From Urechis unicinctus (Eukaryota; Annelida; Polychaeta; Xenopneusta; Urechidae), in contig CM067349.1 in assembly GCA_034190875.2 (NCBI GenBank), positions 27,666,397 through 27,730,396 on the forward strand: DNA of 64,000 bases. Direction: 5' to 3'. Under the pieces are notes generated by a model that made no database searches, was not told the origin of the DNA, and saw nothing but the letters and a program-made list of their open reading frames with translations. This document shows positions 1 to 13,660 of this stretch, in pieces. The position numbers were made by a program, and so were the translations under genes. Position 1 is the first letter of the stretch, and every line of letters begins with the position of its first letter.

Positions 1-297
1 ATTAGGTTTGGATTTTGGCTTATGTTCGCCAATTACGCGAGAACTCAATAATAATGGTATATACTTAGTTAGTTATATGTATGCTTTCTATTGGATGGCT
101 CGTCAATTTAGTTTTTACATCCGTATACGCATCTGGCGTCAGTTTTGTTCTCCTTGCACAGGCTCTATTGATTTGAAAGTAGAAATAAGTATTGGGTTAA
201 CGGCACACCAACAGCAATGTGGTATAGACGCCTCGAAAGGTGGGATCCTTATGCATACATCAGACTGACTTGATTTGGCAGTAGTCTTCTAGGATAA

Positions 298-525
298 ATG
301 GGGGGACATACCGTGGATGGCGAGGAAATCATACTAAGCCATGTCACCACCTGCCGATTGACCACGCTAGGCTATTCAGTCTCACGTCTAGGCGAAATCA
401 GTGTCAATGTGGTGTGCTCGGGTCACAATCCATGGCCAACAGGTTACCCCCTATTTGTCGCCCGCCTTACGGAATACAGGGGGATGCAGTGGGCCTATTC
501 AACCCCCATAATTACTATGGAATGA
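298..525 (+). pseudogene. Short open frame shared by both A copies, faintly transposase-like
   Basis: A 75-residue frame matches the frame at 42,050-42,310 over its whole length, apart from 16 residues missing here (a 48-bp in-frame difference after residue 41 or so). The segment around LTTLGYSVSRLGEI resembles the first helix-turn-helix of transposon-derived proteins in which a GYS-type turn precedes an I-A/E recognition helix. The later segment HNPWPTGYP followed by a basic, Q-W-containing stretch loosely resembles the region after that HTH in integrase-like transposon proteins. These resemblances are weak and seen by eye only. There is no catalytic core downstream. It may be a transposon relic or chance; I do not assign a function. 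Confidence 0.25.
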
Positions 526-1940
526 CTTCAATTGTTGCATCACCATGTGGTTGGAGCAAATCCGTTTCATCCTGATATGCGTTTTACGTTCATATCTAGA
601 TTAACATGCATTGATTTGAATCACGGTGGCTTTACTCAAGCGCTGTACAATTAGTCATCCGCGATATTCGTCTTGCCGTCTTCCTAATAATTCATGTGAC
701 TCATTTCAACATTTGAACAATATTATCATCGATCATTGTAATGGATACTTAATCATTTAATGCTGCTTTAGCAGAAGGGTGTATACTCAAATTTACTTTG
801 CACGATGCATGCTGTCAAAGCATTAAGGTTTGCGATATAATTTGTATGTTTCAAAGTGTTATAAATAGTCAATGATTAATTTCAATGTCCTAATTTTCCG
901 TTTGCATATATTACACATATGAATCAGAAACAAAGTAAATCAATATAGGTCATTCTATAACACACTTAAATTGCATCATTCATTCCTCTTTAAAAAGCAA
1001 AGATGTAATATTTTTATCGTCATAAATACAAGGCAAGCGGATTAAACACTTCGCTTATGCTGTATATTGCAAAACAATGAAGTAACATATAATATAACCT
1101 GCTTTATTTAGTGTCCAAATCATTAACAAGCCACTCTGAAGTGTCACAATGGTTGCAATTAATCCCCTACTTGGGTACTATGAGCAAAGGGTAATTCACC
1201 GTGCGTTACATTTTCCTTACTATCAGAGCTAAAGGAAACACCTGTACATATCAAACAGAGAGTTTATAGCTTCGCGTATCTGTAAACGCTATTGTATCAA
1301 TATCTAGATAGAGAAACGTTCATGAGACTACCGCTGTCATGTGGGCAATTTAACGTTTTTCAAGCAGTTATTAGTTATCAAACCATGGATACAATTTGAT
1401 TGTAAGACGATTGAACCACGCGCATACGTGAAATGGTAATACATTATTTGGGACTCTATCCAAACGTCCCCTAAAAATCATCACAAACCAACCTACGATG
1501 CTTTCAATATGTCGGCTCCAGCAGGGGGTGAAATTAGGTTAATTCGGAAATGCAATTAAACGATACATTTGGAGCTTAGAATGCTTTCTACATCAGAGGC
1601 TATCAATCGCCTGAAGCAGGGTTAAGACAACGAACATTTGATCGGAGGTGCAGCAGTGTACGTAGTACCTCCGTTACCATGACTATATGATAATAAAGGT
1701 GGAATAAAACTAATAAATTTGCGTGATATACCTTTGATTTGCTACAGTCTATTTCAACCAAAAGTAATAGGATAAATTGGGGTGCGCATATTTAGCACGC
1801 ACATATATTTGATTGAGACAATGTACGTAGGATGAGCTTGTACTAAATGGACCAATGACAGATAATGCGTGCCAAATAGTTGCCTGAAGAAAATCAGCTG
1901 GTCCACGTCTATACAGACAGAAGTGGGTCGGTTTTCAACA

Positions 1941-2352
<412 letters not shown>

Positions 2353-2627
2353 CAATTATATCCACACAAAACGTAGTCTGTAATGTATATTAGACGACGG
2401 GAGTCTCCTGTATGCAGATATAATTGATTTTATTGCTTATCACCATGAGTGATGCCACTCTGGATAAAGAACAGCAATCTATAGATAATATACCGTCATG
2501 ATGGAAATTTATGAAGTAATTAAACTTCGTCGATATACATTATTACGGTGAGATTATCACGGTATATGGGTGCACGCTCTGAGATAAAATTGTGACTGCT
2601 TAACTAGACACTTGCCTTGTTCATAAT

Positions 2628-2840
2628 TTAAATGTCCAAGCCGGCAATTCGCGTAAGGCCTAGTGAAATGATGCATAGTGAGCAATTCCGTAGTTTCACT
2701 AGTTTCGATTTGCTCAACAAAGCAATGACCAGGCCGCGTCTACTTTTCGATATGTAGATACACCAATAATGCTGCGTGGCTGCGACGGTCAAATCGAATG
2801 AGCACCATATGTGGCAAACAATCATAACAAGCTCATGCAT
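2628..2840 (-). other. Unrecognised open frame preserved in both A copies
   Basis: A 70-residue frame that is also open at 44,221-44,436 (71 residues), with many substitutions but no frameshift. It is rich in I, V, L and C. I do not recognise it. Recent duplication alone could keep both frames open, so this is weak evidence for coding. Confidence 0.12.
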
Positions 2841-3714
2841 TTCTCATTAATATTATTCTTTCTGGCTGCTCTTGTTTCCAGAATCAGTTATAGTAATATT
2901 CTGCTAATTTGCCATCAAGATATTTGTAGAAAGGTACAAATACGCGCGAGCAGTGACAGCGCACATATACGCAATTATCTGAAAGTGTGTATTCAAATGT
3001 GACAGTAATACAATTAAATTGGAACAGCCTTAATAGTGGCTTGTGTAGGATAGGAAACCAATCACTCACCTGAACTATTTGATGTCATATGATTGATAAT
3101 AAGCTGCCTGCTGCAGTCGCCGATCTTCTATCACTCTCTGTCCTCCTCGATCTTTCTCTCTTACATTAATAATGGAATGACATGATACAGGAAGAATATG
3201 CATGGTTTCGTACGCAGCATACTCTAGTAAACTCTGCTCAATATATCATAAGACTAACACTATATGTATATCCGGATCGGAGTCATTTGCAAACCTTCAA
3301 AAATGAAATGATCTGCCATTGACGCACCAACATCAAAACACCGCCTGTATTGTGCCATTTGCAATAAGAGGTACGGTTTATTAATGCTTCGTGTTCAGGA
3401 CATCTATACGGACGACTGTCGTAGCAATACCGGTTAAATCGGTTATAATTCTTTGATTAACACCATCTATCAATCAATCACTTGCGGACAACCAAACGTG
3501 GGTTAAGCAATTTCTGAGTTGAATATTCATCCCTATAGTCTGACCAACAGCTCATATGCACATAATTCAAGTGATGCGTGTCAGATGTTTTGTAAGAAAG
3601 AGATAAATGATCCTTTGAAGTTTATAGCTCGAGTAAAACTCATCGTTCAACTACCGACGAGTATTAACTATACTCTAATATGCACTGATTGTCGAATTAA
3701 TGGTGGTAACCGTG

Positions 3715-3960
3715 CTATCCGACTTTGCTTTCGACAAAGGTGCAATGGTATGCTAGCCACGTGAGCGAGATGAAAATCGGATGGATCGAATCAGAATAAT
3801 GCAGAATAACATAATTAATTCGGTGCTTCCAAACCTTGTCAACGCGTGCATCGCTCGTCGTTACAAAGATCAATTCCAATCGGTACCATTGGCAAGTACA
3901 ATTACGTTGATGTAATGCTATATCAAATAAGAGCTGAATGAGTGCTCGGCCCCTTCTCAT
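3715..3960 (-). other. Unrecognised open frame preserved in both A copies
   Basis: An 81-residue frame matched by a 72-residue frame at 45,071-45,289. The central portion, from ALIQLLFDIALHQR onward, is almost unchanged. No family recognised. The high nucleotide identity of the copies explains the conservation equally well. Confidence 0.12.
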
Positions 3961-5256
3961 ACTGTCGAGTCGAACATCTTATCGAACCATTTCCTTGGCA
4001 ATTTGATAGTGGAACGATATATATTTATTTTCAGCCTATTTTCACAATGAAACATTATGTCTACTAAAGTACCGAGAAGACGGTGTCATCGCCATTGCTG
4101 CCTCAAGTTACCCAGCCTATTCTGCCCTGTTATATTGCAAAGATTTGAGTAGTTCAAATTCGTAAAGAACATGTAACATGGCAATATATCTCGAATAGGG
4201 GTTAATTTATTTTCGCCCAACATAAGTGCTTAATTATCAACTTGTGTTAAGTCGGACTGCTATTCATAAAAAAAAATTTTCTAGAGTTAGAGACCAAGCC
4301 AAGAGAGGGATCATAAAAATGACAAGAATGCAGCTCGGTTGGCAGTAAGCGAATTGCAGAGAGTTACTGATGAACATTGGTACGAGGAGGATGTCATTTA
4401 TACGGCATTGATTAGGCTGCATGACAACGCAAGGATCACGCTTGATAATCGGATTCAATATTCATTCTGGATAACTTGACTTGTCATCATAAAATAAGAT
4501 TGTAAATTTATCGTTAATACATTTCATGTATAAACCGGCCATTTTTCAACTGGTACTTAAATAAAGTTTTTGCTTGTTTTTTTTAGGTGCCAGCATTGTT
4601 GGTGAGCTAAAGCCATAGGTTAATATGGTTTTGCAATCTGACACAGGGTTCATAAAGTTGATATTTTCCAATAACGGAATTATATTTATTGCGTGCATAA
4701 CTTTTGAGGACCGCTTTCCTATTGTTTTATATGTGTGATATCTCATGACGTCAAGGTTAACAATCCGAGTAATGCTGATAACATCAGCGCTTGATTAGCT
4801 CACTGCTGATAAGGGATAGATGTGGGTAGTTCATTGCCGGATGTAGATCATAGCCACTCATTGTACAGGATAAGACGTACTTCCGAATACAGCAAAGATA
4901 TCGTTTGCAACTTGACTTGGGCTCGAAAGTTTCGATTGGGAAGAGAAACATCTTATCTTAAGCTTTCGTGCACAACCCCCAGAGGACCGACACATACATA
5001 CGTGAAACGTGACACAAATATTGATTTGGTATTTAACTTGACAGTGCAAGTTAAACGTTAAATATGAAATGGTGGATTAAAGCAAGAGGGTACTTTTAAA
5101 TATTCTCCGCGTTATTGATGTGATTTCGGGATGAGCAATTGAATTATTTGGTCCTGTCAGGTTGCCAATTAAGTGGTGCTATCGCCGATTTCAGGCAGCA
5201 GCTTTGCTTCTAGATCATCTTTTGTCTGTAAATAAAATTACCCGGCCATAGCAGCC

Positions 5257-6420
5257 TTCAATCGCACTTAATATCATATTTAAGAATCATACGGTTCTTA
5301 CACATTATGTTAACGTTAATTGTTTCAACATTCGATCACGGCAAAGTAATTGCTAGCGGCAAGGGGAGTAGACCAGTTCAAACATACATCTTTGTGTTCT
5401 GTAAGCTTTGCCTACTGCTGCTTACCACCTGAAACGTATACGTCACAGGTGCAAATTCAAATCTATCATCTCTGAGTCCTGAAGGGTGTTTCATATGAAC
5501 GGTTGTAATCATGTTCGCGGCGGCATTCATGGGTATTGTGCAGTGCTGTTTATCAATCAATTTAAGCGATCAATAAATGCTCCGACATCATGCATTGCAG
5601 CCTGATGTAACACCACGGCAGCGTTATTGAAGTTAATACAGCAATCCTGGTAGGTTTTGATCGAAAGGCAACATTTGAATACATTATAGAGCATAGATCA
5701 TACACCAGGTAATTTCATCTGGCATAGGTTGTAAGTGATTGTATGTGTAAAATTATGCAGGTAATATTGTCCATTGGTTAGCAGAAACAGAAAAGTGCAC
5801 AGACATCTAGATGGGGTAAATGTTACTACCAGTGCAGCGTATTCTAGATAGAAGAGACGGATTACGAATGATAGCCCAGAATTGCAATAAGATTCGGTAT
5901 AGGTTTAATAGACTTTGTATGCTGATTGAATGACAAGTTCTCTTTAATGGTGGCTAATGTCGTTCTATCGTCTTTTAGTTCACAATCGTATATAGCACAT
6001 TCCATTAGTTGTCGGTTTTCAATCTATAAAAGTTCACAATACTCCGGAGGATGTATGGTTCTTGTACTGATCGACACACGTTATAATGTTTCTAATCCAT
6101 AGCTGGTTTGTCGTGTAATTTGATCTGACTGAAGTGTATAACCTTCAGAAATGTTTCATTAATGTCTGCCGCCTCATACATATAAAGTACAAAATAGTGC
6201 CTAACTTTATCCATCTTATAATCTATCCGAATGGCCCTCCACTGAAGCAGCCTCCTATCGTAAAAGTGATGCAAAAAGCCACATCATATCCCCCCATTGT
6301 ACGCGTGCATGTAAGGATCCGAACAACAATTCTTTGCATAAAGCTGTCTCATTGACATATTTAGTAGTTGCGCTCAGGTAATGTACACGATCAAGTCAGC
6401 ACGTTCAAGTTCAAGGGCTC
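5257..6420. other. A1-specific segment, no recognisable content
   Basis: About 1.16 kb sitting between homologous flanks of A1 and A2 but unrelated to the 624 bp at the same place in A2 (46,553-47,176). I see only short open frames (for example 6,134-6,355 on +) and no repeat structure. Confidence 0.7.
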
Positions 6421-6909
6421 CCATATTTTTATTGCCAAAAAATGTTGACAGTGATGCTTTTCCTGCAATTATAGTTTTAGACGTTACCTGACGTCGCAGC
6501 CTCTTTTAATACGTTAGTTGTAACTGCAATAAATTGCATTTATGTGCATTCATCGGGGGATGCTATGCTTTTCCCCGAAAAGCAAATTATGTGTCATAGG
6601 TGAATGTAATGAGTGGCATGCTTTGCTTTGCCCTGAAGACAGGATTATGAATGCGCCTCAAAATCAAGTTTCATTGAAAGTAAAGTAATTTCCGTTCGAC
6701 TTCACAAACATTTTACGAGAGGCAGAACACATAAACTCTTAAATGCCGTTAGTCAATATCGTTCATGACGGAGTTGATTGAAGTTTCTTTCAACACCAAT
6801 TTGATAGCAATTGATAAGGACGAGTGTGTTGCTTGGACAGCGTCTCGTGTGCGTCATCACTAGACAGACAAACCGAACAGAACATAGTCTTGTCACTTAG
6901 AAATTGCTT

Positions 6910-7165
6910 AGTCATTTGTGGTAGGGTTTGCAACGCACCCTAACCTAATGACGTGATGGATCATTTTGATATTATTTTAGACCATTAACATTGAAACTTG
7001 CGTGTGCATATCTGGTTTTAGTCGCCCCATCCTGACTAGTCATTTGTGGTAGGGTTTGTACCGCACCCTAACCTAATGACGTGATGGATCATTTTGACCT
7101 TATTTTAGACCATTAACATTGAAACTTGCTTGTGCATATCTGGTTTTAGTCGCCCCATCCGGACT
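6910..7165. repeat. Two-copy tandem repeat, 128-bp period
   Basis: Two adjacent 128-bp units (6,910-7,037 and 7,038-7,165) differ at only a few positions. Each has GTAGGGT followed shortly by ACCCTAACCTAA, able to form a 6-7 bp stem. The repeat is not found in the duplicated blocks. Confidence 0.96.
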
Positions 7166-7810
7166 AAGTTTATCTTAGATGATTTGACAAAGGGGCTTGT
7201 AAAACAATTTCGTTAAAATATATTGGTGTATGAGACTTTATTACTTATGCATTAGATACGTTCACAGAAGGGTATGCTTCTTTGGATGCGGCATATGATG
7301 TCGAACTATAGATGTAGAGACCTATTATGTCTTAATTTCATGGCTTATTACTCCACTTAACTTAATCATTCTGCAAATTTCTTGGCATATAGTTTGGTAC
7401 TTTAGGTTGCATTTATAGATAGGCAAGTTGCGCCGTAGTTGTATCGTTCGACAACAAATAACACTTGCAGATGTGTTTGGCTCATCGTGATGAACGTAGC
7501 ACGGATATAATATTCTCACCACGATATTATTCGCAGCCTTACTTTATGGACTGATATAAGATCAAACAACCAACTAGCATGTTTGAAGTTGTTGCCTTGA
7601 TAATCACGCGATTTTAAACTGTCCGAAAGATAGGACGAGACAAGAACCACCAGCGTGACGTCTCAAAATAAGATGGAGGTTCCAGCCTGTACAAAACAAG
7701 AGCACTTCTCCCATCCTACGTTTGTGTTACGCATACTGCATACATTTATAGTCTGTGAAAATGCGAAACCATGCCAACTGCTCTAATCGGGGCTGTCATG
7801 CTTGGTTATA

Positions 7811-7839
7811 TCTTGGTTATATCTGCGATATAACCAAGA
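7811..7839. repeat. Perfect 13-bp stem, 3-nt loop hairpin
   Basis: TCTTGGTTATATC at 7,811-7,823 is followed after TGC by its exact reverse complement at 7,827-7,839. An extra direct copy of CTTGGTTATAT precedes it at 7,801. No T-run or gene nearby suggests a terminator. Confidence 0.9.
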
Positions 7840-9703
7840 TGAGCTGCTACTTCATCGTATTATGGTGATTAAATGTTACCTTCCCAGTCCAGCTTGTAAC
7901 GACAAATTGTCGGTTACATTACGATTGCTTAAAAGTTCTTTATTGCAAACGCTTCAATTATAATCGTGTCTCATGCCATACATCACGATGGTCGTTAATT
8001 ACTACAAAAATACGCATTGAAGCAACTCGGAAATCAAATTATATGATAGATTTAAATTGTGTGCTCATCACAACTTGCATTCATACTAACATATTTTGGT
8101 TTAGGAAGAATCAGATTACAGGGTGTTAACTACGCTTTTTAGACGAGTGCAATAAAAATGTGTTGAATAGCAAACATGACAAGCAAATCGCCAGGCAAAT
8201 TCTTACAGCACCTCCGTCTGAACATCTGCCAGAGAATACCCAAATCCGATTCAAAAACTTCATGAAACCATTTATGCTTCTTTACACAGATCGCAACCCC
8301 AACCTTCATGGATTCTTTAATATTATTAGGAAAGCCCTACATTAAAGGATTGCTTTTGCTAGTATTTCAAAACGATGAATAAGGTTCAATTCTTCCGCAG
8401 TGTCGGCTATACATCTCTGCTCAAAGGAGGTGCCACAAGCAATCGCATTCTGTATCGATCAATTCTATTTCTTTGGAGGCCTTGTTTATTCCATTCGAAA
8501 GGAGTCTCAAGCTGGGCAGGACAGTTTGAATTGAAGGAGTATAGATACAGCACCAGGACGTGTTATCATCGAGGTACAAAGGGCGCAATATCGCCGAGTA
8601 TATTACTCATGATTCATGGAATCAGCAAGGACATTATATGTTGAACTATGCAGCGCAATAATTGACTGTTCCCTTTTTGTAATGCATGCACAGTTCATTT
8701 TCAACATATTAAGGAAAACATCCGTGCGATGGTGTAATTGCCATGGATATATAAACAGAAAAGCAAAGTAAATTAAGGCCCAAATTCAATTAGTAAAGTG
8801 GTGGATGCCTTGAATTCTAATTTCTGTTGTGAATCCGTGTCCACCACTGACTGTGTCGATGTCACGCCCATGGGTGTTTTCCTTCTTTGGATGCACAGCG
8901 TTGCATGTCTGAATGCTACTGGATGCTCAGCGCAATCTTGGTCTACATATTAAATCCATAATTACGCACATCAGTTTCTATTGCGAAATAGTGGGCTGAA
9001 GTATACAAGAACTAAGTAGTTGTGTTTGAATCATGCAACATTTGCTATGAGACGCATTAATCCCACCCTTATATAGCAACCCTTTATCATATGCATGGCA
9101 ACTAATATCGCTTTGATGTCGGTTCGGAATATCAACCACTCAGCGATATTGATACTTCAAACATCAAAACAAGAATGGAAGATCTTCATGTTTGTATCTT
9201 GATTGCGTAATAAACAAATGAACCTATATTGTGACCACAACCAAAACATAGATGCAAAAGTAATTTTTAAACAGAGTAGCTAGAGCTAATGCACTTCCGT
9301 TTAACATACACTGAAAGCAAACGGCGACTTGCAGCATGAATACAGTTGCGGTACCGACCAACAATACCTTCAGAAAGCTACACCATTCAATATGTTGTAG
9401 GACATTGCCTGCTAATCGACTTTGGGACATCAATCAATTACCCACATGCTTTTACACAGAGATAGACCATCAATCAATATCTACATTTGAGGATATTACT
9501 GACCATAGAGTCACTCTTTTTGATCATTTTCTACTAGCAGAATAGATTCCATAAACAAAGAATTCGAAGTATGCATATTGAAATTGAGTAAGTTGTTGCT
9601 TTTGGTCCTGCACATTATAAACCAGAGGTAGTCACTTATGCAGCGCTCTACGTTAAGCGAGGTCATTTCAACACAGTTACATCCATACAATCACATATAA
9701 ATG

Positions 9704-10211
9704 CATATATATATATATATAGATATATAGATATATATATATATATAGAGAGAGAGAGATATATAGAGATAGATAGAGATAGAGAGAGAGAGAGGGAGAG
9801 AGAGAAAGATATAGAGAGGGAGACATACTATAGAGAGAGAAAGAGAGAAAGAGAGACAGAGAGAGAGAGATAAAGAGAGAGAGAGATCTTCTATAGAGAG
9901 AGAGATTTCAGAGAGATAGATATAGAAAGATAGAGATAGAGATCTCTATATCTCTAGATTTATATATCTCTCTCTCTATAGAGATATCCTATATATAGGG
10001 AGTATCTATATACATATCTATCTCTATATCTCTAAATATATCTCTCCCTATCTATCTCTCTATATATCTCCCTCTATCTCTCTCTCTCTATAGAGATATC
10101 TCTCTCTCTATCTCTCTATATCTATCTCTCTCTCTCTATATATATCTATATCTATCTATATATATATATATATATCTATCTCTATCTCTATATATATATA
10201 TATATATATAT
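9704..10211. repeat. Compound TA/GA/TC microsatellite with strand switch
   Basis: About 508 bp of low-complexity DNA. It starts as TA, becomes purine-rich (GAGA, GATA) to about 9,940, then switches to pyrimidine-rich (TCTC, TATC) until a final TA tract. The two halves are therefore approximate reverse complements, giving an imperfect palindrome centred near 9,950. Confidence 0.95.
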
Positions 10212-11429
10212 TCCGCATGCATTTTGTCAGTGCTACGCAAAACGTGATAGTTCCCGAATCCCTCTTATTTTGTTGTGTCTCACTTTGTCGAATATGCAGC
10301 AGGTCGCTCAGCCAGAGAGTTACGCATTGAATAATAAACGAAACACGTGCGGTCGGTGTGGTGTTACCATGGCAAAAATGTGCTCATTAGATCAGACAGC
10401 TGATATCATGCGGCACTAATGGTGCTGACTAATCATTAGGCAGCAGACGCTATGTGGTTGCTGCTAGGTTTTGCAAATTCATTCTGTACAAGTGAATCCA
10501 TGGAGCTGCTCATTGCGCATCTCCAGGCGTAGAGCAGGATGAATGTTTTGTTGATTAGTCTCAGTCTGCACACAGAGCACGATTTGTTTTGTAAAGTGAT
10601 GATTTTTAGGACACCAATTGCGAAGAAATATTTTCCTTTCGTGAACTAACACTTATGTCCATATGTCGCATATTGATCTCGGACCGTTGTTGTCGAATCC
10701 TAATTGCTCGTTGTGCATGACATGCCTCATAAACTACAGAAAATAATTTCGCTGCGTCGTATGGGCTTCGTCTGCAGATGTCGGATATCGTTGGTAATCC
10801 GGCACAGTTGTGTTAAGCACTTGACGGCTCAAATTAAGTTCATTGAAGGCCTTTCAATCAACTCAAAGTCAAACTTGCACTATTACATCAATTTGATAAA
10901 TGACAGGAACTATTTATGATTATAGTAAATTGTATGAGAGCTTAAAATGGAATAACAACCTGATATTTGTCCATTGCAGGTGTGAGCGATTTATTCTACC
11001 ATAGACACTAATATGTCAATCAGCTGTAATGCAGTACCACACACAGTTCAGCTCAGAATGCTGTACATGACCGCTGCTAAAGCTAATCAGCGAGATTCGC
11101 ATTGATTACCATGCTACTAGATGCAGTTATTTGCCGTATGTCGAAACACGTATGCAGCCACCAATACTGTACCTGTACAGTGCACATTCTTGCAGTTATT
11201 AATACGATGTTCATGAACATTAATCGGAAGTTTACACATTGCTTGTTATATATCGCCCAATATATAGACCACTGAGGCAGTGCTAAAGTTATGCCAGGAT
11301 ATACGCCCCTAAACAGGCTGAAAGAGGTTTCGACTGTATTTAAATATGCATCAGTAGACAATTAATAAGGTGCCCAACAACCATCCGACAACCATGTGAC
11401 TAGTCCTAACTCTATTAACTCCGCACAAT

Positions 11430-11735
11430 GTGAACATATATTCAACACCAACTATTGAAGAAGAGCTTTCAATTTCGGATATATCTGGTGCAATTGGGCA
11501 GAAATTCCATGATAATGTTTGTTATAAAGATGAGCTCTTCGCAAAATCAACCAGCGACATAACATCAGTTTATTTCATCAGACGTGGCCTATCACCAGGC
11601 GTCCATTTCATAGGCAATGTGAATTTAATTTTCGGCATATCTACTTATAAGAGGAGGCTATCAGCGTGGGCCAATCTAGCAAATGTCTACCACGTGGTTG
11701 TGAATCTCATCATAGTATCATCAAATGAGCACTAA
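11430..11735 (+). other. Unrecognised 101-residue open frame
   Basis: The longest non-repetitive frame in B. It has a mixed composition (acidic N-terminal third, hydrophobic C-terminal third) but matches no family I know. There is no paralogue in the window to test conservation. A chance frame in AT-rich DNA is the default reading. Confidence 0.1.
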
Positions 11736-13600
11736 ATATCGCCTAATTACCGGCAATCACATTGCTGACTTCAATAAAACCGGATAGCGTAAAATTATTA
11801 ATCCTGGAACGGAGGATAAAAATAAAAGGGTATGAGCCGAGACGCAAATCTTCAACAGCTTCTAGAATGGTTGGAATATTCTCGTAATGCATTTGCACAC
11901 TAGAGAAATAGTTTTAGAGATGACGAAATATCAAAATCTGACAATGAACAAAGATGTACTAACATTTGATAAAAGAGTGCATTCAGTTATAGTACATCGG
12001 ATGGGCACACAAAACCTGTCATATGGTATGCCCTCCCAAACTCGCATCACTTGATCATTGTTGAGGGTGCTATCGTTTATTCGCCAGCTAGCGAAATAAT
12101 TCCCGTATATATCCCGTGTACTCACACACGTTGCTCTTTTATTGATAGAGATTATCAACAAATCTATTGATTAATGGCCGTCAGTTGGTGAATTGGACAG
12201 GCAACTAAATGCAATATGGTTAAGTAAAGAACTTATGCGAAACGGAATGAAACTCATTCATTATATGTTCATATCGTTCCAATTGTAAAATTCAGTGAAT
12301 GATGTATCGCCGAATGCCCCTTTGTGAATCCGGGTTGAAGCTAAGTGCGCATGGTAAACATTTGTATGACTTTAGAGCAGTCCACATACAAATATTCTGC
12401 AACTTAATTAGAGTAACATCCATAATTGTGACCATCATCGTTTATCGCATCTGTTGTTTACGGTATCTGTTTTATTAAGCGGGATTCTCAAGAAACGCAT
12501 CATTGGTAAGATAATCACACATCAATACATTGTGTCAGCTTACAGCCTGTTCAATATCAGCATGCTTCAGAATCAGTAGGTGTAAAATCATGATAACTTC
12601 TCTGCATTATATTTGTTTTTGTCATATCAATATTCAATTATTTTTAACTGCTCCTTTTCAAATGCATTATATGCGTACTCTATATATGATATCCTGCAGA
12701 CCGTCGCGGCTTATCGCGTGTACAAATCAGTCTATTTTATCGAACAAGAGCGTTATACATGATGTATTGGCAGATATTACTAACAGTGAATCAAAAACCT
12801 TACATTATAGCAAAATGTTTATACATCCATGCGAATGAACCAATCAATGCGCTTCCGCTGTGAGTGTGAATCAGTGATAGGCAATTGCCATAACCATGCC
12901 AGTGGCATTTCTCCGCTTGGGAAAAAGAATGCACTTACATCAAGTAATACGCGACACAAGCCATAGACGCGCAAGGCAGCAACGTCTAATTGCGGTATGT
13001 TTTTTGCTCCAGATGTACATTGATCATATCTGCTAGTGAAATGTATTAATAATGTAAAGCTATTTTGGAATATGGAATACATGTGACCTCTATTACTCAA
13101 GTATATGCATTAAGTTGTGCTACATAAACTCTGCTCAACAAATAAGGCGCTGCAAACATTCTTACTGCAAGAATCCCCTCCCCTACTCACCATCGCGTTA
13201 TCAGTAACTACACTACTCTGAAGCTAAATGCCAGACGAAGGGTGTAACGTCGGAGTGCAATACACCTACGTGTTTATATAGATTAAAAGTTCTCATGGGT
13301 TAAGAGCATGCTTGTGGTCCATTAATGCCCTCATGCCGCTGCACATTGGATGTCCTCAACCTCATTTAGTACACTTGCCTTAAACAGGTGTTGCTAACTG
13401 CAGCTGTATCTGCACCAACTAAAGAAGCGTCATCTGGCTTCAGTTGGTCCCGATTGCATCATAGCAATCGTCCCCGATAACATCCTTCAGGCGATGTGTT
13501 TTCGCGCAAACTATAATATGATACCGTAAGTTACCAATCAAGACATCAATATTGGCTGGCGGTTATACTGCTTATAGATATATTACCCTGGATGCGTTTC

Positions 13601-13660
13601 ACGCCTACGACGCTTGTCTTATATGGCATCACGCCTACGACGCTGGTCTTATATGGTATC
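13601..13660. repeat. 30-bp tandem duplication
   Basis: Two adjacent 30-bp units begin with ACGCCTACGACGC at 13,601 and 13,631 and end in a TTATATGG-C/T-ATC motif. They differ at a few positions. Confidence 0.9.

Larger units (their letters stand above)
6609..9703. other. Unique spacer (B, part 1)
   Basis: No recognisable gene. It contains the 128-bp tandem duplication at 6,910 and the short perfect hairpin at 7,811. Two consecutive + frames at 8,160-8,345 and 8,375-8,644 (61 and 89 residues) are not recognised and show no supporting splice or start context. Confidence 0.7.

Noticed and set aside
1648..1676. GGAGGT...ACCTCC hairpin (and its A2 counterpart near 43,340) as a regulatory RNA or terminator
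   Set aside because: An 8-bp stem with no adjoining gene or T-run. Its conservation is explained by the duplication.
6925..6960. Interstitial telomeric repeat
   Set aside because: Only CCCTAACCTAA occurs once per 128-bp unit; there is no tandem array of hexamers.
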